Assembly (NCBI GenBank): GCA_003243255.1 | Contig: QFQM01000085.1 | Span: 1-18,552, forward strand | Source of the DNA: Flavobacterium psychrophilum | GTDB taxonomy: Bacteria; Bacteroidota; Bacteroidia; Flavobacteriales; Flavobacteriaceae | Length of the DNA stretch: 18,552 bases | Direction of reading: 5' to 3' | Shown here: positions 13,890 through 18,552 of the stretch, piece by piece | Numbering within the stretch: position 1 is the first letter of the stretch | Layout: the number at the start of each line of letters is the position of its first letter | The notes under the pieces: model-generated | Database searches by the model: none | Told to the model about the DNA's origin: nothing | The model's input: only the letters and a program-made list of their open reading frames with translations | Made by a program: the position numbers and the translations under genes

Positions 13890-13921
13890 GAAACCCCGCT
13901 GCATGAAGACAACGGGGTTTC
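13890..13921. terminator. Hairpin after the 13576 gene, possible terminator
   Basis: Perfect 9-bp stem, 14-base loop, starting 12 bases after the stop at 13878. The T tract is on the minus-strand side (complement of A13883-A13888), so termination would be stronger for leftward transcripts than for the gene itself. Confidence 0.5.
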
Positions 13922-14190
13922 AAAATAACCAATTCATAACCTAAACCTATATACTATAGACGCAGAAAAAAGGAAAGGTTGCGTTTAGGGTGTAAATTTT
14001 TTTAAAAACTGTTTTTTCAGGACGGTTGCTTTAGCTGAAATTTTATATTTTAGATAAAAATTGAAAAGGATTTATGCTTTAAAAATGCAGTATTTGCAAT
14101 AGCCAAAAGCCTCATCAGATAAAAAAATAAGAATGTTGCAATAAAGCATTGTGAGCTGATATTTTTTATAGATACTTGGTTCGTAATGCG

Positions 14191-14198
14191 TATATTTG
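14191..14198 (+). promoter_or_regulatory. -7 box of the DUF493-DUF4290-murA operon
   Basis: TATATTTG matches TAnnTTTG exactly, 17 bases before the ATG at 14216, which predicts a very short leader (~10 nt). There is no TTG at the canonical -33 distance; a TTGG lies closer at 14176-14179. Confidence 0.6.
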
Positions 14199-14215
14199 CG
14201 TTTATTTTATGACGA

Positions 14216-14500
14216 ATGGATAAGAAAAGCGAAGAATTTTATGCAAGGCTAAAACAGGAGCTTACCGATTCTACCCTGTGGCCTTCGGAATATTTATTTA
14301 AATTTATTGTGCCTTCGCTGCCCGCGAATGTTGAAAAGGTTGAAAAATCGTTCGATAATATGGGCGCAGTGATAGATACTACACAGTCTAAAACCGGAAA
14401 ATATACTGCGGTATCCGTAAACGTAAGGATGGTAAGCGCACAGTCGGTAATAGACAAATATATTGAGCTTTCGGAGATCGAAGGAATCATATCATTATAA
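14216..14500 (+). CDS. DUF493 (YbeD-like) protein
   Basis: 94 residues, the normal size for DUF493/UPF0250. Features: WPSEYLFKFIVPS (22-34) opening the ferredoxin-like (ACT-like) fold, the SKTGKYTAVSVNVRMVSAQSVIDKYIELSEIEGIISL C-terminal half with the typical K-Y-x-S/A-V-S-V strand and final helix. YbeD-type proteins are thought to act as small allosteric or regulatory modules; the ligand is not settled. First gene of an operon with DUF4290 (15 bases downstream) and murA. Start supported by the -7 box just upstream. Confidence 0.88.
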   Translation: MDKKSEEFYARLKQELTDSTLWPSEYLFKFIVPSLPANVEKVEKSFDNMGAVIDTTQSKTGKYTAVSVNVRMVSAQSVIDKYIELSEIEGIISL

Positions 14501-14515
14501 AGACCTCAAAAACAA

Positions 14516-15214
14516 ATGACGCGACACAATCCGGCAGAAGCAGTTAACTTTCTTGAATATAATGCCGAAAGGCCTCACCTTATCATTCCTGAATATGGAA
14601 GGCACCTGCAAAAACTTATTGAGCAGGCAGTAGAGCTTGAAGACAGGGAAGAACGAAACAAAGCGGCCAAATATATCATATCGGTTATGGGCAGCCTTAA
14701 TCCGCACCTGCGTGATGTGCCCGATTTTCAGCACAAGCTCTGGGATCAGATATTCATAATGTCTGACTTTAAGCTGGATGTCGATTCTCCTTATCCTATA
14801 CCATCAAGAGAAATGCTGGCGCAAAAGCCCGAAAGGCTGGAGTACCCGCAAAACTTCCCTAAATACCGTTTTTACGGCAACAATATCAAATACATGATTG
14901 ATGTTGCCAACAAATGGGAAGATGGCGAGCTTAAGAATGCGCTTATTATGGTTATCGCTAACCATATGAAAAAATCATACTTAAGCTGGAACAAGGATAC
15001 TGTAAAAGATGATGTAATCTTTGAGCACCTTTATGAACTTTCAGGAGGAACAATAAACCTTCAGGCTACCGAGGAAGAACTTTCTAACTCTACCGACCTG
15101 ATGAGGGTTAACAAAAAACTGAGCAACAAGACCCAGTTTAACAACCCAAAACAAAAAGGGCAGCATAAGCCTAATAACGGCAAAAACAACCAGAAAAAAA
15201 TCCGAAAAACATAA
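14516..15214 (+). CDS. DUF4290 protein
   Basis: 232 residues. Residues ~5-190 match DUF4290, a family conserved in Bacteroidota: EYNAERPHLIIPEYGRHLQKLI (14-35), SLNPHLRDVPDFQHKLWDQIF (60-80), YPQNFPKYRFYGNNIKYMID (110-129) and NALIMVIANHMKKSYLSWNKD (141-161). It is mostly alpha-helical and cytoplasmic. Residues ~196-232 form a Lys/Asn/Gln-rich basic tail (PKQKGQHKPNNGKNNQKKIR) that could bind nucleic acid, which is only a composition argument. It is 15 bases after DUF493 and 18 bases before murA, and this gene order suggests a link to cell-envelope growth. Function unknown. Confidence 0.9.
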   Translation: MTRHNPAEAVNFLEYNAERPHLIIPEYGRHLQKLIEQAVELEDREERNKAAKYIISVMGSLNPHLRDVPDFQHKLWDQIFIMSDFKLDVDSPYPIPSREMLAQKPERLEYPQNFPKYRFYGNNIKYMIDVANKWEDGELKNALIMVIANHMKKSYLSWNKDTVKDDVIFEHLYELSGGTINLQATEEELSNSTDLMRVNKKLSNKTQFNNPKQKGQHKPNNGKNNQKKIRKT

Positions 15215-15232
15215 AATTTCTATTTTCACCGC

Positions 15233-16543
15233 ATGGGAACATTTAAAATTGAAGGAGGCGCACCGCTAAAAGGAGAAATTACGCCTCAGGGAGCTAAAAA
15301 CGAAGCATTACAGGTGCTGTGTACCGTTTTGCTTACGTCCGAAAAAGTAACCATTAACAACATCCCCGATATTATCGACGTAAATAAGCTTATCAACTTA
15401 TTACGTAGCCTTGGGGTTAAGATAGAAAAACTGGCTCATGGGTCGTACTCATTCCAGGCCGATGAGGTAAACCTTGCTTACCTTGAAAGCGAAGCTTTCA
15501 AAAAAGAAGGTGCTGCACTTAGAGGATCGATTATGATCGTTGGTCCGCTATTGGCTCGTTTTGGAAAAGGATATATTCCTAAACCGGGAGGTGATAAGAT
15601 TGGCCGCAGAAGGCTTGATACCCACTTTGAAGGGTTCATCAACCTTGGAGCGACTTTCCGTTACAACAAAGAAGACCATTTTTATGGTGTAGAGGCTACT
15701 AAGCTAAAAGGTGCTTACATGCTTCTTGATGAGGCATCAGTAACCGGTACGGCAAACATTGTAATGGCTGCTGTACTTGCTGAGGGCAAAACTACTATAT
15801 ATAACGCTGCCTGCGAACCCTACCTTCAGCAGCTTTGCAACATGCTTAACAGCATGGGGGCAAAAATTACAGGAGTAGGTTCTAACCTTCTTGAAATTGA
15901 AGGCGTTGAGAAACTTGGCGGATGTGAGCACCGTATCCTTCCGGATATGATCGAGATTGGTAGCTGGATAGGCCTTGCTGCTATGACTAAAAGTGAGATC
16001 ACGATCAAAAATGTAAGCTGGGATAACCTTGGTGTTATACCGGGAACTTTCAGAAAACTTGGTATCACGCTGGAGCGCAGGGGAGATGATATTTATATTC
16101 CTGCTCACACGGATGGTTACGAAATACAGAGCTATATCGATGGTTCTATCCTTACTATTGCCGATGCCCCATGGCCGGGCTTTACGCCGGACCTTTTGAG
16201 TATTATCCTTGTAGTGGCTACTCAGGCAAGAGGAGAGGTACTTATTCACCAAAAAATGTTTGAAAGCCGTTTGTTCTTTGTGGACAGACTTATCGATATG
16301 GGCGCAAAAATCATCCTTTGCGATCCGCACAGGGCTACTGTTATCGGTCTTGACTTTAAATCTACCCTTAAAGGTATTCTTATGTCTTCACCGGATATCC
16401 GTGCCGGTATATCGCTTCTTATTGCTGCACTATCTGCTAAGGGTACAAGTACCATCCAGAACAGCGATCAGATTGACCGTGGTTACGAAAGAATTGACGA
16501 AAGGCTTCGTGCTATCGGTGCTAAAATTGAAAGATTCGACTAA
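15233..16543 (+). CDS. murA: UDP-N-acetylglucosamine 1-carboxyvinyltransferase (MurA), Asp at the Cys115 site
   Basis: 436 residues, full length. Catalyses enolpyruvyl transfer from PEP to UDP-GlcNAc, the first committed step of peptidoglycan synthesis, in the cytoplasm. Seen: Lys22-Asn23 in GAKNEAL; RGSIMIVGPLLARFG; KPGGDKIGRRRLDTHFEG, where E. coli has PGGCTIGARPVD, so the PEP-binding/catalytic Cys115 is Asp121; Asp320 in APWPGFTPDLL (Asp305 of E. coli); Arg346 in FESR, Arg390 in DIRA, Arg416 in IDRGYERI. All other catalytic positions are kept. The Asp form is known in mycobacterial, chlamydial and Borrelia MurA, where it gives fosfomycin insensitivity. Third gene of the operon after DUF4290, with a terminator after it. 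Confidence 0.97.
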   Translation: MGTFKIEGGAPLKGEITPQGAKNEALQVLCTVLLTSEKVTINNIPDIIDVNKLINLLRSLGVKIEKLAHGSYSFQADEVNLAYLESEAFKKEGAALRGSIMIVGPLLARFGKGYIPKPGGDKIGRRRLDTHFEGFINLGATFRYNKEDHFYGVEATKLKGAYMLLDEASVTGTANIVMAAVLAEGKTTIYNAACEPYLQQLCNMLNSMGAKITGVGSNLLEIEGVEKLGGCEHRILPDMIEIGSWIGLAAMTKSEITIKNVSWDNLGVIPGTFRKLGITLERRGDDIYIPAHTDGYEIQSYIDGSILTIADAPWPGFTPDLLSIILVVATQARGEVLIHQKMFESRLFFVDRLIDMGAKIILCDPHRATVIGLDFKSTLKGILMSSPDIRAGISLLIAALSAKGTSTIQNSDQIDRGYERIDERLRAIGAKIERFD

Positions 16544-16568
16544 GCAATTAGTTGTAAATTATAAAATG

Positions 16569-16595
16569 AGGGCTGCTTTGTGTAGCCCTTTTTTT
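16569..16595 (+). terminator. Terminator of the murA operon
   Basis: Stem AGGGCT (16569-16574) / AGCCCT (16584-16589), loop of 9, followed by T (16589-16595), 25 bases after the murA stop. Confidence 0.85.
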
Positions 16596-16606
16596 ATGTA
16601 GATTTG
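16577..16606 (+). promoter_or_regulatory. Promoter of the DUF6141-like operon, starting inside the murA terminator
   Basis: TTTG (16577-16580), 18 bases, TAGATTTG (16599-16606, an exact -7 match). The predicted start is near 16613, ~12 nt before the ATG at 16625. The -33 element lies in the terminator loop. Confidence 0.7.
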
Positions 16607-16624
16607 TAAGAAACACTTTAATAG

Positions 16625-17113
16625 ATGAACAGAATTTTATTTTCCGAAACGCAATATTTTCGCCAGTGGTGGCTATTAGGGCTGGTTTTGGGGCTTAACG
16701 GTTTTATAATATTCGGACTCGTTTACCAGGTTTTCCTGGAGAATGTATTTGGCGATAAGCCCATGAGCAATACAGGGCTTATTTTTGTAGCGCTTTTACA
16801 AACAGCTTTTACGTTATTTATGCTTGTGCAGCGACTATCAGTTAAAATTGATGAGGAAGGAGTACATGTACGGTTCTGGCCTTATCATATGAAATGGAAG
16901 CTATATCGTTGGGAGAATATCGCGTCGTGTGAAGTGAAAAAGTACAATCCTGTTGCAGAATATGGCGGTTGGGGATTGCGTTCAGGAGCGTATAATGTTT
17001 CAGGTAATATGGGTTTGTTGCTAACCTTTAATGACGGGCGTTACAGCCAGATGATAGGTACACAGAAACCGGAGAAGATAAAAGCAGTATTACAGCAACT
17101 AAATAAACTTTAA
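16625..17113 (+). CDS. Membrane protein with PH-like domain (DUF6141-like)
   Basis: 162 residues. Two N-terminal membrane helices (about 16-38 and 50-69) are followed by a cytoplasmic beta-rich region (LSVKIDEEGVHVRFWPYHMKWKLYRWENIASCEVKKYNP). The signature YNPVAEYGGWGLRSGAYNVSG and FNDGRYSQMIGTQKPEKIKAVL matches what I know of DUF6141/bacterial PH-like proteins. No enzymatic motif. It starts an operon with the Coa1-like gene 3 bases downstream, which suggests a common membrane-related role. Function is unknown; a role in envelope or membrane-complex maintenance is inference. Confidence 0.78.
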   Translation: MNRILFSETQYFRQWWLLGLVLGLNGFIIFGLVYQVFLENVFGDKPMSNTGLIFVALLQTAFTLFMLVQRLSVKIDEEGVHVRFWPYHMKWKLYRWENIASCEVKKYNPVAEYGGWGLRSGAYNVSGNMGLLLTFNDGRYSQMIGTQKPEKIKAVLQQLNKL

Positions 17114-17116
17114 ACT

Positions 17117-17527
17117 ATGGATAATTACACTACGAACAATCCTTATGCGGAATACGAAAGGAACATTAAGCAGGAAAATAAAAAAAGAAACAGGAAAATG
17201 CTCCTTATAGGTTTAAGTGTAGCGGCAGTTATATTTATAGGTATTACCGTTTTTATGTTGTTCATCTTTCAGATGATGAAAAACTCTGACGCTTATATCA
17301 CTGCTGAAAATTATCTTACAGACAACAAAGAAATAATTGGTGCAACGGGAGGAATCAAAGATTTTGATATGTTTCCTACAGGCAGCATTTCTACATATAA
17401 TGATTCCGGCGAGGCCATTCTTACGATAGGGGTTAACGGCAAAAAGCACGATATTGATGTTTTTGTACACCTTGAGAAAGAACCGGGCACTGACTGGCAG
17501 GTAATTGAAATGCAAATTTTTGAATAG
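17117..17527 (+). CDS. Coa1/Tim21-fold single-pass membrane protein
   Basis: 136 residues. A ~25-residue polar N-terminus (DNYTTNNPYAEYERNIKQE), a single membrane helix at ~29-52, then a periplasmic alpha/beta domain: SDAYITAENYLTDNKEIIGATGG, TGSISTYNDSGEAILTIGVNGKKHDIDVFVHLEK, WQVIEMQIFE. The layout (helix with A-x-x-x-L, Gly break, then three strands around VxVxG) fits the Coa1/Tim21-type domain found in bacterial 'cytochrome c oxidase assembly factor Coa1 family' proteins. An oxidase role is not shown here; no oxidase gene is in view. It is 3 bases after the DUF6141-like gene and 33 before the SIMPL gene, so probably co-transcribed. Confidence 0.72.
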   Translation: MDNYTTNNPYAEYERNIKQENKKRNRKMLLIGLSVAAVIFIGITVFMLFIFQMMKNSDAYITAENYLTDNKEIIGATGGIKDFDMFPTGSISTYNDSGEAILTIGVNGKKHDIDVFVHLEKEPGTDWQVIEMQIFE

Positions 17528-17560
17528 ATCATAAATAATTTAACCACCAATCATCATACT

Positions 17561-18250
17561 ATGAAAAAACTACTTTTTGCTGTAATGCTTTTTGTGGCAA
17601 CACAGGCTACTGCACAATTTGACGAATCTAAGAGAAACGAGATACCTTTTGTTGAAGTAACAGGCACGGCTGAAAAAGAAGTAGTACCTGATATTATCTA
17701 CATAAGTATTACACTTTATGATAAGATTGAGGGTAAAGCAACTTACAGTCTGGATGATCAGGAAGAAAAGCTAAAGCAGCTGCTTAAAAAACTGAATATA
17801 GATTTGTCTAATCTTAGCCTTAGCGGTGCCACCAGTGATGTTATCCTGAAAAGACAAAAAGAAAAAGGTGTTGCACAGCGAAAACAGTATATGCTTAAGG
17901 TTAGCACTGCAGCTCAGGTTAACCAGGTGTTTGAAGGGCTTTATGATAATAATATTAAAGAAGCTTCTATAGCAAGAGTTGATCATACCCGAATTACTGA
18001 ACTTCGTAAAGAAGTGCGCATAAATGCTATTAAGGCGGCTAAAGAAAAAGCTACTTATCTGTTAGAAGCCATCGGCGAGCAGCCCGGTAAGCCAATCGTA
18101 ATTACAGAAGAAAATAATTCGTATGGAAGGGTAAATCAGATGCTTTCAAATACAGTTAACAGATATGATGGAGATGCTCCGGTTGAAGAAGTGGATTTCC
18201 AAAAGATAAAAATCAAGTTCTCCTATTACGTTAAGTACAGTATTAAATAA
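17561..18250 (+). CDS. Exported SIMPL-domain (DUF541) protein
   Basis: 229 residues. Signal peptide MKKLLFAVMLFVATQATAQ with likely cleavage after residue ~19. The mature protein is SIMPL/DUF541 (BP26/OMP26 type): VEVTGTAEKEVVPDIIYISITL (32-53) at the N-terminal strand pair, the helical IEGKATYSLDDQEEKLKQLLKKLNI, the KQYMLKV core strand, and the conserved KEVRINAIKAAKEKATYLLEAIGEQPGKPIVITE (147-180). SIMPL proteins are periplasmic and often linked to oxidative stress or envelope roles; BP26 forms a large oligomeric channel-like ring. Precise function here is unknown. It probably ends the transcript that begins at 16625. Confidence 0.92.
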   Translation: MKKLLFAVMLFVATQATAQFDESKRNEIPFVEVTGTAEKEVVPDIIYISITLYDKIEGKATYSLDDQEEKLKQLLKKLNIDLSNLSLSGATSDVILKRQKEKGVAQRKQYMLKVSTAAQVNQVFEGLYDNNIKEASIARVDHTRITELRKEVRINAIKAAKEKATYLLEAIGEQPGKPIVITEENNSYGRVNQMLSNTVNRYDGDAPVEEVDFQKIKIKFSYYVKYSIK

Positions 18251-18276
18251 GAGCTATTAATAAATTTTAAATTTTC

Positions 18277-18284
18277 TACCTTTG
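18277..18284 (+). promoter_or_regulatory. -7 box of the last, partial gene
   Basis: TACCTTTG fits TAnnTTTG exactly, 28 bases before the ATG at 18312, giving a ~20-nt leader. The -33 region is AT-rich without TTG. Confidence 0.6.
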
Positions 18285-18311
18285 CCTGAACAAAAATTAT
18301 CATTCAGAAAC

Positions 18312-18552
18312 ATGAAAATAAACTTAAAATCGGGTGTAGATAAATTGCTTTTCGGGATGCATGAGAGCGACGTAAAAGAACTTTACGGAGATCCTTCAAG
18401 GCAATTTAAAGACGATGACGGCAATATGATCTATCTGTATAACGACAAAAAGCTAAGGCTTACGTTTTATGCTGACGAAGATTACAGGTTTGGGTATGCA
18501 ATCGTTTCGCATCCGTCGGCAGAGCTATTCGGTGCAAAAGTAATTGGAGAAT
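18312..18552 (+). CDS. Protein of unknown function (5' part, cut by window edge)
   Basis: ATG at 18312 opens a frame that is still open at the end of the window; 80 residues are visible. It begins MKINLKSGVDKLLFGMHESD and continues with VKELYGDPSRQFKDDDGN, MIYLYNDKKLRLTFYADEDY, and HPSAELFGAKVIG. No signal peptide or membrane helix is seen, so it is likely cytoplasmic. The DPSRQFKDDDGN and ELFG patterns are not a family I can name. A -7 box precedes it, so it begins its own transcription unit after the SIMPL gene. Confidence 0.8.
   Translation, partial: MKINLKSGVDKLLFGMHESDVKELYGDPSRQFKDDDGNMIYLYNDKKLRLTFYADEDYRFGYAIVSHPSAELFGAKVIGE

Larger units (their letters stand above)
13879..14215. other. 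AT-rich intergenic region: hairpin at left, promoter at right
   Basis: 337 bases without a gene. Left: a perfect 9-bp stem GAAACCCCG (13890-13898) / CGGGGTTTC (13913-13921) with a 14-base loop. It lacks a T run on the plus strand but has one on the minus strand (GTTTTTTT), so it is a poor intrinsic terminator for the gene at 13576. Middle: AT-rich with nothing recognisable. Right: the -7 box at 14191-14198. Confidence 0.55.

Noticed and set aside
15737..16330. 197-residue minus-strand open frame
   Set aside because: Lies wholly inside murA on the opposite strand, no recognisable domain, no promoter or terminator of its own.

Overview
The window looks like chromosomal DNA from a member of the Flavobacteriaceae (Bacteroidota), probably Flavobacterium or a close relative. 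The reasons are a secreted protein with a type IX secretion sorting tail, several TAnnTTTG-type -7 promoter boxes, little or no Shine-Dalgarno sequence before the starts, Bacteroidota-typical families (DUF4290, FISUMP/GEVED domains, stand-alone Ada metal-binding domain), and dispersed palindromic intergenic repeats. It reads as ordinary chromosome; I see no integrase, transposase, CRISPR array, tRNA or rRNA.

Layout. 1-910 (-): 5' part of recQ, cut by the window edge. 1120-1299 (+): a 59-residue membrane peptide with a strong terminator. 1388-1464: a palindromic dispersed repeat. 1580-2389 (-): DUF2892/SRPBCC membrane protein. 2628-4937 (-): large modular secreted protein (FISUMP, three Ig-like repeats, GEVED, T9SS tail). 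5265-5756 (+): small exported protein. 5817-6289 (-): two paralogous small proteins. 6424-8820 (-): a glycosyltransferase and a cytoplasmic GH1 beta-glucosidase, one operon. 9079-9174 and 9491-9560: two more intergenic repeats. 9197-10887 (-): pfkB with two small unknown genes; the pfkB start lies inside a long palindrome.

11036-13435 (-) is the most distinctive block. It is a tightly packed alkylation-damage operon: an AraC-Ogt fusion regulator/methyltransferase, a PF09859-like Fe(II)/2OG dioxygenase, a stand-alone Ada metal-binding domain, and an AlkB-like dioxygenase. Junctions are TAA-ATG abutment, ATGA overlap and a 14-base overlap, behind a near-consensus Bacteroidota promoter. The parts of the classical Ada protein are split over two genes, with an uncharacterised oxygenase between them.

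13576-13878 (+): a small membrane protein divergent from that operon. 14216-16543 (+): DUF493, DUF4290 and murA in an operon. The MurA has Asp at the position of the catalytic, fosfomycin-targeted Cys115. 16625-18250 (+): DUF6141-like membrane protein, Coa1/Tim21-like protein, SIMPL-domain exported protein. 18312-end (+): a partial gene of unknown function.

The best leads are the split-Ada operon with its orphan dioxygenase, the MurA Cys-to-Asp change, the palindrome over the pfkB start, and the small paralogous pair with a faint capsid-like motif.
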